The notes under the pieces were generated by a model, which saw only the letters and a list, made by a program, of their open reading frames with translations, had not been told where the DNA came from and did no database searches. A stretch of 64,000 nt of DNA from Hydrocarboniphaga sp965279055 (lineage in GTDB: Bacteria; Pseudomonadota; Gammaproteobacteria; Nevskiales; Nevskiaceae), in the NCBI RefSeq assembly GCF_965279055.1, contig NZ_OZ257125.1:2356001-2420000 (forward strand), given 5' to 3'. Below, piece by piece: positions 26,147-35,133 of the stretch (position 1 is its first letter; the number at the start of each line of letters is the position of its first letter). The translations under genes and the position numbers were made by a program.

Positions 26147-27514
26147 CTAGAGCGCTTCGTTCAGCGCCTGATCGATACGCGCAACCGCGACGATTTCCAG
26201 ATCGAGCTTCGCTGCCTTACGCGGGCGATTCGATTCCGGCACGATCGCGCGCTTGAATCCGTGCTTGGCCGCTTCCTGCAGGCGTTCTTCGCCGTTCTGC
26301 ACCGGCCGGATTTCACCGGCCAGCCCGACTTCGCCGAACACCACCGTGTCGTTGGCCACCGGCTTGCCACGAAAGCTCGACAGTGCCGCCAGCAGCAAGG
26401 GCAGATCCGCCGCCGGCTCCTGGATGCGCATGCCGCCGACGACGTTGGCGAAGACGTCCTGATCGGCCAGCGAGATGCCGCCATGACGATGCAGCACCGC
26501 CAGCAGCATGTTCAGACGATTGCTCTCGAGGCCTAGCGTCACGCGGCGCGGACTGCCGCCGTGGCTCGCGTCAACCAGTGCCTGCACCTCGACCAGCAGA
26601 GGGCGGCTGCCCTGGCGCGTCACCGTGATCACGCTGCCCGGCACCGGCTGATCGTGGCGCGACAGGAACAGCGCCGAGGGATTGCTGACCTCCTTCAGAC
26701 CCGCATCGGTCATCGCGAACACGCCGAGTTCGTTGACCGCGCCGAAGCGGTTCTTGACCGCGCGCACGATGCGAAAGCGGCTGCCGGCGTCGTGCTCGAA
26801 ATACAGCACGGTGTCGACCATGTGTTCGAGCACGCGCGGGCCGGCGATCGCGCCTTCCTTCGTTACGTGTCCGACCAGAATCACCGCGGTACCGCTGGCC
26901 TTGGCGTGACGCACCAGCCGCGCCGCGCATTCGCGCAACTGCGACACCGAACCCGGAGCCGAATCCAGCGCGTCGGTGTACAGCGTCTGGATCGAATCGA
27001 TGACGACAAGACCGGGCTTATGCCGCGTCAGCTGGTCGAGAATTCGCTCGACACCGGTCTCGGCGAGCACCGGCAGATCCAGCCGCGGCAGTCCGAGACG
27101 GCTCGCGCGCAGGCGCACCTGCGACAGCGATTCTTCGCCGGTGACATAGAGCGTATCGAGCCGCCCTTCCAGCGCGGCGAGCACCTGCAACAGCAAGGTG
27201 GATTTGCCGATGCCCGGATCGCCACCGATCAGGATCACCGCGCCCGGCACGATACCGCCACCGAGCACACGGTCCATTTCCGGCAGGCCGGAGGCGACGC
27301 GCGGCGCGTCTTCGGTTTCGACTTCGTGCAGGCGCTCGATGCGCGTTTCGCCCGCGATCGCGGCGCGTCGATCGGGCGTGGCGCTGTCACCGACGGTCTC
27401 GACCAGCGTGTTCCAGGCACCGCATTCGGCGCACTGCCCGGCCCATTTCGGCGACTCCGCGGCGCAGGCCTGGCAGATGTAACGAACCGACTTTTTGTTT
27501 GCGAGTTTTGCCAT
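26147..27514 (-). CDS. radA: DNA repair protein RadA (Sms)
   Basis: Branch-migration ATPase/helicase-like RecA paralogue acting in recombination. The ATG at 27514 gives 455 residues with the N-terminal C4 zinc finger (Cys14, 17, 28, 31 in YICQACAAESPKWAGQCAEC), Walker A GGDPGIGKSTLLLQ, the RadA-specific VKNRFGAVNELGVF motif and a C-terminal Lon-protease-like domain (SFRGKPVANDTVVFGEVG). The longer open frame to 27754 overlaps the divergent PP2C leader and is not used. Confidence 0.96.
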   Translation of the reverse strand: MAKLANKKSVRYICQACAAESPKWAGQCAECGAWNTLVETVGDSATPDRRAAIAGETRIERLHEVETEDAPRVASGLPEMDRVLGGGIVPGAVILIGGDPGIGKSTLLLQVLAALEGRLDTLYVTGEESLSQVRLRASRLGLPRLDLPVLAETGVERILDQLTRHKPGLVVIDSIQTLYTDALDSAPGSVSQLRECAARLVRHAKASGTAVILVGHVTKEGAIAGPRVLEHMVDTVLYFEHDAGSRFRIVRAVKNRFGAVNELGVFAMTDAGLKEVSNPSALFLSRHDQPVPGSVITVTRQGSRPLLVEVQALVDASHGGSPRRVTLGLESNRLNMLLAVLHRHGGISLADQDVFANVVGGMRIQEPAADLPLLLAALSSFRGKPVANDTVVFGEVGLAGEIRPVQNGEERLQEAAKHGFKRAIVPESNRPRKAAKLDLEIVAVARIDQALNEAL

Positions 27515-27632
27515 GCGCACAGTATGCCGGCTGCCGCCGGCAACGTCCGGACGCGCCCGCTGGGGCCGCCGACAGTGGCCTACGCACGACACGCACTGTC
27601 GCGGCCGGCACGCTGCTAATAGACTTCGCATC

Positions 27633-28445
27633 ATGGGATCGCACAACAAGCTGGCCACCAGCCTCGCCACCAATGTCGGCCGCGTACGGACCAACAACGA
27701 AGACTCCCTGGCCGAGGATCGCGACCTCGGCCTGCTGGTGCTGGCCGACGGCATGGGCGGCTACAACGCCGGCGAAGTCGCCAGCTCGATCGCGACGTCG
27801 ACCATCGTCGAAATCGTCAAGCGCGACTGGCCCACGACCGGCGCCGACGACGCCGCGATCAAGGCGCTGCTAAACCTCGCCGTGCACACCGCCCACGACC
27901 GCATCCGCTCGCGTGCCGCCGCCGATCCGGACTGCGCCGGGATGGGCACGACCGCGATCGCCTGCCTGTTGAACGGCAGCCGCATGTGGATCGCGCATAT
28001 CGGCGACTCGCGGCTGTATCGCTGGCGCGAGCAAAGCCTGAGCCAGCTGACCCAGGACCACTCGCTGCTCGAAGAGCTGGTGTCCCGCGGCCACTACAGC
28101 CGGGAAGACGCCAGCCGGCTGGTACGCAAGAACATCGTCACCCGCGCGCTCGGGGTGGAAGACGAAATCAGCGTGGATCTGCTCGACCAGCCGCTCCATG
28201 CAGGCGACCTGCTGCTGCTGTGCTCCGACGGCCTCACCGACATGCTCGACGACACCGCGATCGCGGCCATCCTGGATGCACCGGGCAGCGAGCTGAAAGC
28301 CTTGACGCAGGCCTTGATCGAAGCCGCGCTGACGGCCGGCGGCCGCGACAATATCTCGGTCGCATTGGCGCTGGTGGAACAGTTGGAGGGCTCCGGCCCG
28401 GTCAGCTGGAGCGAACGCCTGCGCAAGTGGTGGCAGGCGGACTGA
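27633..28445 (+). CDS. PP2C-family Ser/Thr protein phosphatase
   Basis: 270-residue metal-dependent phosphatase with all PP2C motifs: VGRVRTNNEDSL, LLVLADGMGGYNAGE (metal-binding Asp-Gly), GMGTTAIACL, IAHIGDSRLYRW, LLLLCSDGLTDML and GGRDNISVAL. Resembles bacterial PrpC/Stp enzymes that counteract Hanks-type kinases or act in type VI secretion; no kinase gene is in the window. ATG at 27633, 118 bases from divergent radA. Converges on the sugar transferase gene. Confidence 0.9.
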   Translation: MGSHNKLATSLATNVGRVRTNNEDSLAEDRDLGLLVLADGMGGYNAGEVASSIATSTIVEIVKRDWPTTGADDAAIKALLNLAVHTAHDRIRSRAAADPDCAGMGTTAIACLLNGSRMWIAHIGDSRLYRWREQSLSQLTQDHSLLEELVSRGHYSREDASRLVRKNIVTRALGVEDEISVDLLDQPLHAGDLLLLCSDGLTDMLDDTAIAAILDAPGSELKALTQALIEAALTAGGRDNISVALALVEQLEGSGPVSWSERLRKWWQAD

Positions 28446-28461
28446 AGCGCTCTGAGCGAAC

Positions 28462-29187
28462 TCAGTAGGCGCCGTTGCCGGTAACCACGACCCTGACGGT
28501 TTTCACCAGGATCGACAGGTCCAGCAGCAGGCCCTTGTTGCGCGAATAGTACACATCCATCGCCACGCGACGGCGATAGCAGGCGTCGCTGCGGCCCGTC
28601 ACCTGCCACAGGCCGGTCAGCCCCGGCTTGGAGCCCAGGTAAGTACCGAGGTTGCGGCCGTACATGCGCAGCTCGTCGCGGACGATGGGCCGCGGGCCGA
28701 CCAGGCTCATGTCGCCGCGGATCACGTTCCAGACCTGCGGCAGCTCGTCGAGGCTGGTCTTGCGCAGAAAGCGGCCGATCGGGGTGATCCGCGGATCGTC
28801 GCGCAGCTTGCGGATTTCCTGCCATTCGGCGGCCAGCGCGTCGTCCGAATTGAGAAGTTCTTTCAGGCGCTCCTCGGCGTTGGGCACCATCGTCCGGAAC
28901 TTGTAACAGCGAAAGCTGCGACCGTTCAGACCGACGCGCTCGTGCGGGAAGAAAACCGGGCCGCCGCTGCGGCGGACCGCCAGCACGATGCACACCATGA
29001 CCGGCGCAAAAACCAGCGCCAGCAGCGCCGAGCCGAACAGGTCGAAGGCGCGCTTGAGGCGGTCGTAGAATCCACGAGACGGCAGACGGTCGGTCCGCCC
29101 CCAGTCGCGTGAATCGTGAATCCAGGCTTCATCAGACGCAGCAGCCAATGGTAAGGCTAGCTCGCCGTCAAAGTCGGCTTCGGCCAT
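28462..29187 (-). CDS. sugar-phosphate transferase (phosphoglycosyl transferase, monotopic type)
   Basis: Transfers a sugar 1-phosphate to undecaprenyl phosphate, initiating exopolysaccharide or O-antigen synthesis. 241 residues hold only the catalytic module of WbaP/CpsE proteins: a membrane segment (LFGSALLALVFAPVMVCIVL) after a short soluble N-terminus, FRCYKFRTMVPNAEERL, LRKTSLDELPQVWNVIRGDM (catalytic Asp-Glu), SLVGPRP and LKPGLTGLWQVTGRSD-like SKPGLTGLWQVTGRSD. No other glycosyltransferase genes are adjacent; it may serve the Yjb-type export locus 8 kb away (inference). Confidence 0.92.
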   Translation of the reverse strand: MAEADFDGELALPLAAASDEAWIHDSRDWGRTDRLPSRGFYDRLKRAFDLFGSALLALVFAPVMVCIVLAVRRSGGPVFFPHERVGLNGRSFRCYKFRTMVPNAEERLKELLNSDDALAAEWQEIRKLRDDPRITPIGRFLRKTSLDELPQVWNVIRGDMSLVGPRPIVRDELRMYGRNLGTYLGSKPGLTGLWQVTGRSDACYRRRVAMDVYYSRNKGLLLDLSILVKTVRVVVTGNGAY

Positions 29188-29213
29188 TGATCGAAATACC
29201 CTTGCTCGTTAGG

Positions 29214-29231
29214 CCTCGCCCGAGGGCGAGG
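29214..29231. repeat. GC-rich stem-loop upstream of the sugar transferase
   Basis: cctcgcc / ggcgagg with a 4-nt loop, followed on the plus strand by tcgttttgttcg. In the 5' region of the minus-strand sugar transferase it could be a leader hairpin; on the plus strand it resembles a weak terminator. Confidence 0.35.
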
Positions 29232-29340
29232 TCGTTTTGTTCGTATTTACGCAAGATCCGAACCCCGGCTTCCAGTCGCTGTGCCGGGCATCGGTAACGT
29301 ACGTCGAGACTGCATTGCAGCAAAGTTCTGTTACGGCTTC

Positions 29341-29346
29341 TTTATA
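29341..29346 (-). promoter_or_regulatory. candidate -10 (TATAAA) for the sugar transferase
   Basis: The 255-base gap 29188-29442 is AT-richer than its surroundings. TATAAA on the minus strand is the best -10 match; the hexamer 17 nt upstream (TTCCAT) is a poor -35. It would give a leader of about 150 nt. Nothing else was found in this gap beyond the stem-loop at 29214-29231. Confidence 0.3.
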
Positions 29347-29442
29347 AAGGTTTTCAGTGGGTAATGGAACTTATGGAAAGCCCCTTCATAAGTGCCACTG
29401 AGCTGTGTGTCACCTTAACGTAAGGGTAAAGGCGCGACCTGT

Positions 29443-30540
29443 CTAAGAGCTGACCGGGCTGTTGATATGACGAAACCTGACGCGATTGGTCAGCCCGCAG
29501 AACAACTCGTAGGCCAGCGTGCCGGCGTGCGCCGCGACTTCCTCGGCCGGCAGGCCTGCGCCCCACAGCAGCACTTCGTCACCGACGCGCGCGTCCGGCG
29601 CCTGGCGTAGATCCAGCGTGATCATGTCCATCGACACGCGCCCCGCGAGCGCAGCCCGGCGTCCCGCGATCAGCACCGGCGCACCGCTGGCGAGGCTGCG
29701 GTGAATACCGTCGGCGTAGCCGACGGCGGCGACGCCGACCGGCATCGTCTGCTCGCAGATGTAGGCGCTGCCGTAGCCGATGCTGCTGCCGGCCGCGTAT
29801 TCGCGGCGCGCGATCAGCCGGCTGGTCAGGGTCAGCGCGGGCCTGAGGCCAAGCTGGGGCCCGGTCTTGCCGGGCAGCGGGCTCGCGCCATACAGCGCCA
29901 AGCCGGGCCGCACCCATTGGCGACGCGCCTGCGGCCATGCCAGCAGGCCGGCGGAATTGGCGATCGAACGCGCGCCGGCGCGATCCGCCAGCGCGGCGTC
30001 GAAGGCCTCGATCTGCGCCATCGTCATCGGATTATCCGGCTCGTCGGCGCAGGCCAGATGGGTGATCCAGCCGCAGAACTGCCAGCCGCGATTGCGCTCC
30101 AGTACCGCCTGCAGCCTGGGAACGGCCGACAGCGGAAAGCCGAGCCGGTGCATGCCGCTGTCGAGCTTGAACCAGACCTGCAGGCTGGCGCTGGCCGGCA
30201 TCGATTCGAGCAGCTCGATCTGCCAGAAATCATTCAGCACGATCTGCAGCCGTTCGTAGGCGGCCAGCGTTGCTTCTTCGGCACTGAGAATGCCTTCTAG
30301 CAGCGCGATCGGCGTGCGCACATGCGCTTCGCGCAACTCCAGCGCCTCTTCGATGCAGGCGACCGCGAGCGCATCGACACCGGCGGCTTCCAGCGTGCGC
30401 GCCACCGGCACGGCGCCGTGGCCGTAGGCGTCGGCCTTGACCGCCGCCATGACCCTGGAGCCCGGGGCGAAACGCCGCACCTGCTGCAGGTTGTGCCGGA
30501 TCGCCGCCAAATCCACGGTCGCGATGACGCGGTCGCTCAT
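29443..30540 (-). CDS. alr: alanine racemase
   Basis: PLP enzyme making D-alanine for peptidoglycan. 365 residues; the PLP lysine lies in VMAAVKADAYGHGA near residue 34, LAVACIEEALELR follows, and the C-terminal domain carries the catalytic Tyr region in SIGYGSAYICEQTMPVG and GRVSMDMITLDL. It begins seven bases after dnaB, the common dnaB-alr pair of gammaproteobacteria. Confidence 0.96.
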   Translation of the reverse strand: MSDRVIATVDLAAIRHNLQQVRRFAPGSRVMAAVKADAYGHGAVPVARTLEAAGVDALAVACIEEALELREAHVRTPIALLEGILSAEEATLAAYERLQIVLNDFWQIELLESMPASASLQVWFKLDSGMHRLGFPLSAVPRLQAVLERNRGWQFCGWITHLACADEPDNPMTMAQIEAFDAALADRAGARSIANSAGLLAWPQARRQWVRPGLALYGASPLPGKTGPQLGLRPALTLTSRLIARREYAAGSSIGYGSAYICEQTMPVGVAAVGYADGIHRSLASGAPVLIAGRRAALAGRVSMDMITLDLRQAPDARVGDEVLLWGAGLPAEEVAAHAGTLAYELFCGLTNRVRFRHINSPVSS

Positions 30541-30547
30541 GCCCCGG

Positions 30548-31900
30548 TCATTCCTGATAATCGGCGGCGCCGCTGTAGGGCGTCCGCGCGTTTTCGAAGC
30601 GCGTGTACTGGCCGTGAAAATCCAGGTTCACCGCACCCAGCGGGCCATTACGCTGCTTGGCGATGATGATCTCGGCCTGGGTCTCGTCGCTGGTCTTGTT
30701 ATAGACCCAGTCGCGATAGATGAACACCACCAGATCGGCGTCCTGCTCGATACCGCCTGACTCGCGCAAGTCGGCCATGCGCGGGCGCTTGTTGTCGCGC
30801 TGCTCGACGCCGCGGTTGAGCTGCGACAGCGCGATGATCGGCAGCTTCAGCTCCTTGGCCAGCGCTTTCAGGCTGCGCGAAATTTCCGAAATTTCGCCGG
30901 TGCGGTTGTCCTTGGTGCCGGGCACCTGCATCAGCTGGATGTAATCCACGACGATCAGTTTCAGATTGGTGCGCATGGCCAGACGGCGTGCGCGCGCGCG
31001 CAGGTCGTTGGGGCTCAGCGCGCCGGTCTCGTCGATGTACATCGGCGCTTCGCGCAACCGGTTGATGGTCCAGGTCAGCTGGTCCATTTCCTGGTCGCTG
31101 AGTTCGCCGCTGCGCAGCTTCTGCATCGGGATGCCGCCGCGCGAGGAGATCACGCGATAGCCGATCTGCTCGGCCGACATTTCCATCGAGAAAATCGCCA
31201 CGCCTTCCTTGCGCTCGAAGGCGACGTACTCGGCGATGTTGACCGCCAGCGTGGTCTTGCCCATCGACGGTCGCGCCGCGAGGATCATCAGATCGCCCTC
31301 GCCCAGGCCGCTGGTCTTGTTGTCGAACTCGATGAAGCCGGTCGGCAGGCCGGCCGAGCCGCCGCTGTCGCGCACATTGGAGACGCGCTCGAACACCGCG
31401 GCCATGATCGAGGCCATGTCGTGGGTGCCGCTCTGCGAGCGTGCGCCGCGTTCACGGATCGTGAACACTTTCTGTTCGGCAACGTCGATCAGCTCGGACG
31501 GGCTGCGGCCCTCGGCGCGAAAGCCCAGGTCGCTGATGTCCTGGCCGGCGGCGATCAGGCTGCGCAGCACCGAGCGCTCGCGCACGATATCGGCATAGGC
31601 GACGATGTTCGCCGCGCTCGGCGTGTCCGCGGCCAAGGTGCCCAGATACGCCAGTCCACCGGCCTGATCGAGCTTCTCCTGCGCGCGCAGATGCTCCGAC
31701 AAGGTGACGAAATCGCAGGGCCGGTTGGCGCCGATCAGGTCGCAGATCGCGCGATAGATCAGGCCGTGGTCGGCGCGGTAGAAATCGGCCTCGGCCAGTC
31801 GATCCGCCAGATCGTTCCAGGCGCGGTTGTCGAGCAGCAGGCCGCCGAGCACGGACTGCTCGGCTTCGATCGAGTACGGCGGTTGTTTCGGATCCGGCAT
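30548..31900 (-). CDS. dnaB: replicative DNA helicase DnaB
   Basis: Hexameric 5'-3' fork helicase. The ATG at 31900 gives 450 residues; a GTG at 31909 or 31945 would extend it slightly, and no strong ribosome site decides. N-terminal domain starts PPYSIEAEQSVLGGLLLDN; the RecA-like C-terminal domain has Walker A AARPSMGKTTLAVNIAEY, Walker B-type KLIVVDYIQLM and IIALSQLNRGVEQR. No intein is present. Located between rplI and alr. Confidence 0.96.
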   Translation of the reverse strand: MPDPKQPPYSIEAEQSVLGGLLLDNRAWNDLADRLAEADFYRADHGLIYRAICDLIGANRPCDFVTLSEHLRAQEKLDQAGGLAYLGTLAADTPSAANIVAYADIVRERSVLRSLIAAGQDISDLGFRAEGRSPSELIDVAEQKVFTIRERGARSQSGTHDMASIMAAVFERVSNVRDSGGSAGLPTGFIEFDNKTSGLGEGDLMILAARPSMGKTTLAVNIAEYVAFERKEGVAIFSMEMSAEQIGYRVISSRGGIPMQKLRSGELSDQEMDQLTWTINRLREAPMYIDETGALSPNDLRARARRLAMRTNLKLIVVDYIQLMQVPGTKDNRTGEISEISRSLKALAKELKLPIIALSQLNRGVEQRDNKRPRMADLRESGGIEQDADLVVFIYRDWVYNKTSDETQAEIIIAKQRNGPLGAVNLDFHGQYTRFENARTPYSGAADYQE

Positions 31901-31951
31901 ATCACTCACGAAGCAGCGCCGCGGCGGCGCCGAGAACCTGGACACTAACGA

Positions 31952-31979
31952 AAACGGCCCGCATCGCTGCGGGCCGTTT
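31952..31979 (-). terminator. rho-independent terminator of the rpsF-rpsR-rplI operon
   Basis: 12-bp stem aaacggcccgca / tgcgggccgttt with loop tcgc; on the minus strand followed by TTTTCGTTAG. Located 52 bases after the rplI stop and before dnaB. Confidence 0.88.
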
Positions 31980-32031
31980 AGTCTAGCCGAGAAGCCTTGC
32001 GGCCTCCCGATAGAAACCAGAGCTGGCTGCC

Positions 32032-32490
32032 TTAGGCGGCGGCCTTCTCTTCGACGACGATGACGCTCAGGCTGGTCTCGACTTCACCATGCAGGCGCAC
32101 GATGACATCGTAGGTGCCGACCGCGCGGATCGGACCGTCGACCATGTCCAGCTCGGCCTTGGCGACGTCGATACCGGCGAGCTCGGCGGCGCGCACGATT
32201 TCGGCCGGGCCGACCGAGCCGTACAGCTTGCCTTCTTCGGCGGCCAGCGCTTTCACCGTCACCGACTTGCCGCCGATCTTCTCGGCGCGAATCTTGGCGG
32301 CGTTGAGGCTTTCGCTCGACTTCTTGACCAGCTCGGCCTTGCGGGTTTCGAAGACCTTGCGGTTGCTATCGGTCGCCGGCAGCGCGATGCCTTTCGGCAG
32401 CAGGTAGTTGCGGCCGTAGCCCGGGGTCACCTTGACGGTGTCGCCGAGGTCGCCGAGGTTTTTGACTCGTTCCAGCAGAATCACGTTCAT
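32032..32490 (-). CDS. rplI: 50S ribosomal protein L9
   Basis: 152 residues with the standard N-terminus MNVILLERVKNLGDLGDTVK and the KVTPGYGRNYLLPKGIA signature, a connecting helix and a C-terminal domain. Third gene of the rpsF-rpsR-rplI operon, 18 bases after rpsR. Confidence 0.97.
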   Translation of the reverse strand: MNVILLERVKNLGDLGDTVKVTPGYGRNYLLPKGIALPATDSNRKVFETRKAELVKKSSESLNAAKIRAEKIGGKSVTVKALAAEEGKLYGSVGPAEIVRAAELAGIDVAKAELDMVDGPIRAVGTYDVIVRLHGEVETSLSVIVVEEKAAA

Positions 32491-32508
32491 GTATGCGGGC
32501 TCCTGCTC

Positions 32509-32778
32509 TTATTCGTGCTTGTCGGTGTACGGCAGCAGGGCCAGGAAACGGGCCTGCTTGATCGCGACCGCCAGCTGGCGCTGATAACGCGTGCGCGTGC
32601 CGGTGATGCGCGCCGGAACGATCTTGCCGTTCTCGCCGATATAGCCCTTGAGCATCGCCAGATCCTTGTAGTCGATCGGCGCGGCGTTGTCGGCGCTGAA
32701 CTTGCACGACTTCTTGCGACGGAAGAAACGACCGCCGGAACCACCACCACCGCCGCCTTCTTTACGTTCGAAAGCCAT
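32509..32778 (-). CDS. rpsR: 30S ribosomal protein S18
   Basis: 89 residues with FRRKKSCKFSADNAAPIDYK, LKGYIGENGKIVPARITGTR and the QRQLAVAIKQARFLALLPY C-terminus. Longer than E. coli S18 (75) because of a Gly-rich N-terminal insertion (KEGGGGGGSGGRF). Start codon overlaps the rpsF stop (TAATG), so the two are coupled. No priB lies between rpsF and rpsR, unlike enterics. Confidence 0.97.
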   Translation of the reverse strand: MAFERKEGGGGGGSGGRFFRRKKSCKFSADNAAPIDYKDLAMLKGYIGENGKIVPARITGTRTRYQRQLAVAIKQARFLALLPYTDKHE

Positions 32779-33197
32779 TAGACGCTCTCCTCGGTGGTCT
32801 CTTCTTCGGAATCCGCATCGGCATCCGGCGCCGCGGCGTCGTCACGGCGCGACTTGTATTCCGGCTTCTTGTCTTCTTCCGGCGCCTTGAACAGCGGCGA
32901 CTGCACGGATTCCGGCGCGTCCTTGCGGATGACCAGCTTGCGGATCACGGCGTCGTTGAACTTGAACGCGCTTTCGAGTTCGGCCAGGGCCTTGTCGGAG
33001 CATTCGACGTTGAGCAGCACGTAGTGCGCCTTGTGCAGCTTGGCGATCGGGTACGCCAGCTGGCGGCGGCCCCAGTCTTCGAGACGGTGGATCTTGCCGC
33101 CGTCGCCTTCGACCATTGCCTTGTAACGCTCGGTCATGCCCGGAACCTGATCGCTCTGGTCCGGGTGCACCATGACTACGATTTCGTAGTGACGCAT
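32778..33197 (-). CDS. rpsF: 30S ribosomal protein S6
   Basis: 139 residues beginning MRHYEIVVMVHPDQSDQVPG, with EDWGRRQLAYPIAKLHKAHYV typical of S6, and a Glu/Asp-rich C-terminal tail (DADADSEEETTEESV), the region modified by RimK in enterics. ATG at 33197 with an AGGAG-like site upstream. First gene of the rpsF-rpsR-rplI operon. Confidence 0.97.
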   Translation of the reverse strand: MRHYEIVVMVHPDQSDQVPGMTERYKAMVEGDGGKIHRLEDWGRRQLAYPIAKLHKAHYVLLNVECSDKALAELESAFKFNDAVIRKLVIRKDAPESVQSPLFKAPEEDKKPEYKSRRDDAAAPDADADSEEETTEESV

Positions 33198-33380
33198 GGA
33201 TAACTCCTGTCTGTGGATGTCGGCCGGCTCACGAAAGTGTGGGCTGGCCGGGACAGTCCCCCGCCGGGAATCGAAACTCTTGCGCGGTGGGACAGCACCT
33301 GGCGACCGTGGCCGGCCGCAAGGGGCGCGCATCTTAAGGGATCGCCGGCCGCGGAGCAACGCGGGTGCCGGCGGCGATGC

Positions 33381-34325
33381 TCAGGGTGTCAGCACGCAGC
33401 AGCGCGGGTTGGACAGCAGCTCGGTCGCCCGCGCCTCGCCCTGCGCCAGATCCACCGGCCGCAGCTTGGCCCGGATCGCCTTCAGGATCGCCGAGAAACG
33501 CCGGTCGACGCCGGCCGCGGCCTGGATCTGGTCGAGCGCGTAATAGTGCGCGTAGGCCTCGACATCATTGACCGGCAGCACCTCGTCGCTCTGGTACCAG
33601 GCACCGAAGGTCCACAGCGCGGCCACCGATCCCGCATCGCGCGCCTGCGTCACGTAGCGCAGCGCCTCGGCCTGCAGCTCGGCCTGTTCCTCGCGCTGCT
33701 TTGGCGTGCACTGGTACAGGTACTGGCAGAACTCGCGCTGCGGCAGGTGATACATCAGGTCGAGCTGGGCCTCGATCAGGCCGGCATCGGCGGCCGAGCG
33801 CAGCCAGTCGCGATAGGTCCCGCGTTCATCGGCCGGAATACCGGCGCAGTCGGCGTATTGCTGGCGCAGCTGTCTGGCTTCGATCGCCGGATCGTCGATG
33901 TCCCAGCCGCCGCGCCGCCGGGTCTGGTAAATGCTCTCGACTTCGCGCTCCAGCCGCTCGCTGTCGGCCGGCACGTCGCGGCACTCGTAGAGCAGCAGGC
34001 CGAGCTGGTATTGCGCCGGCCGATCGCCGGCGTGCGCCTGCTGCAGCAGCGCCTCATAGGCCGGACCATAGGGCGGCGGCGGACGCAGCAGCGGCACTGG
34101 CTTGACGATATGCAGCTTGATGCCGCCCGCGGTCACCGCGTCGATTACCACCGGCTTGGGCTTGGCCGGCTCGGCGACCGCTGCAGGCTCGACCGGCAGC
34201 TCGCCCGGCTCGTCGCTGGCGGCCGGCACCATGACGGCGACCGGCGCGCTGCGCGTCAGCCACCAGGTTGCCGCGATCAGCAATGACAGCGCGCCGAGCA
34301 GCAGCGCGATGCGGCTGCGGCTCAC
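33381..34325 (-). CDS. membrane-anchored Sel1/TPR-like repeat protein
   Basis: 314 residues from a GTG at 34325 that overlaps the rlmB stop (GTGA). One N-terminal membrane anchor (RIALLLGALSLLIAATWWLT), a Pro/Ala/Glu-rich periplasmic linker, then helical repeats of Sel1 character (AHAGDRPAQYQLGLLLYECR, AADAGLIEAQLDLMYHL, ARDAGSVAALWTFGAWY). A Cys-rich C-terminus (NPRCCVLTP). No enzymatic motif; likely a periplasmic protein-protein interaction factor. Coupled to rlmB but probably functionally unrelated. Confidence 0.75.
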   Translation of the reverse strand: MSRSRIALLLGALSLLIAATWWLTRSAPVAVMVPAASDEPGELPVEPAAVAEPAKPKPVVIDAVTAGGIKLHIVKPVPLLRPPPPYGPAYEALLQQAHAGDRPAQYQLGLLLYECRDVPADSERLEREVESIYQTRRRGGWDIDDPAIEARQLRQQYADCAGIPADERGTYRDWLRSAADAGLIEAQLDLMYHLPQREFCQYLYQCTPKQREEQAELQAEALRYVTQARDAGSVAALWTFGAWYQSDEVLPVNDVEAYAHYYALDQIQAAAGVDRRFSAILKAIRAKLRPVDLAQGEARATELLSNPRCCVLTP

Positions 34326-35068
34326 CGGCGCTTGCCGCCCGGCTGACGTTGCCGGAACGCTTCGTACAGGCACACCGCGGCGGCCACCGAAACGTTGAGG
34401 CTCTCGGTCTTGCCGAGCATCGGGATCTTGACCAGGCGGTCGCAGGTTTCGCGCGTCAGCCGGCGCATGCCGGCGCCTTCGGCGCCCATCACCAGCACCA
34501 GCGGGCCGGTCAGATCGACATCGAACAGCGACTCGGTGGCCTCACCGGCCAGGCCGGTGACCCAGTAGCCGCGTTCCTTCAACTGTTCGAGCGTGCGCGT
34601 CAGATTGGTCACCGCGATCAGCGGCACGCGCTCGGCCGCCCCGGCCGCCGCTTTCAACACCACCGGCGACAGGCCGGCCGCGCGATCCTTGGGGATGATC
34701 ACCGCGGTCGCACCGACGGCTTCCGCGGTCCGCAGGCAGGCGCCCAGGTTGTGCGGGTCCTGCACGCCGTCGAGCGCCAGGAAGATGCGCTCCGGCGAGG
34801 CCGGCGCCTCGAGCGCGTCCTCGCCCAGCAACTCGCGCTCCGGAATCAGCGCCAGCACGCCTTGATGGCGCAGCTCCGGCGCGCGCATGTCGATGTCGCT
34901 CTTGCTGACCTGGCGCACCGGCACCGCCGCCGCGTTGGCCGCGGCCAGCAGGCGCCTAGCGCGCTCGTCCTGGCGCGAATCGGACAGCAGGATTTCGAAA
35001 GGCTTGACTGCGCCGTCTTCCAGCGCGGCCATCACCGCGTGGAAACCGCCAATGTAATTTTCACTCAT
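34322..35068 (-). CDS. rlmB: 23S rRNA (guanosine(2251)-2'-O)-methyltransferase
   Basis: SPOUT-class methyltransferase modifying Gm2251 in the P-loop. 248 residues: N-terminal substrate-binding domain starting YIGGFHAVMAALE, then the trefoil-knot motifs LDGVQDPHNLGACLRTAEA, PLVLVMGAEGAGMRRLTRE and LVKIPMLGKTESLNVSVAAA. Downstream of rnr as in E. coli, although an OmpA-like gene intervenes here. Confidence 0.95.
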   Translation of the reverse strand: MSENYIGGFHAVMAALEDGAVKPFEILLSDSRQDERARRLLAAANAAAVPVRQVSKSDIDMRAPELRHQGVLALIPERELLGEDALEAPASPERIFLALDGVQDPHNLGACLRTAEAVGATAVIIPKDRAAGLSPVVLKAAAGAAERVPLIAVTNLTRTLEQLKERGYWVTGLAGEATESLFDVDLTGPLVLVMGAEGAGMRRLTRETCDRLVKIPMLGKTESLNVSVAAAVCLYEAFRQRQPGGKRR

Positions 35069-35091
35069 GGCCTAGTTTAAGGCCTGCAACG

Positions 35092-35121
35092 ACAAAGGGC
35101 GCCGAAGCGCCCTTTGTTTTT
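35092..35121 (-). terminator. terminator between OmpA-like gene and rlmB
   Basis: 11-bp stem acaaagggcgc / gcgccctttgt with loop cgaa. The minus-strand tail TTTGTCGTTG is a modest U-tract; the plus-strand side carries T5. It lies 13 bases after the OmpA-like stop and upstream of rlmB. Confidence 0.7.
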
Positions 35122-35133
35122 CAACCCGAAGCC

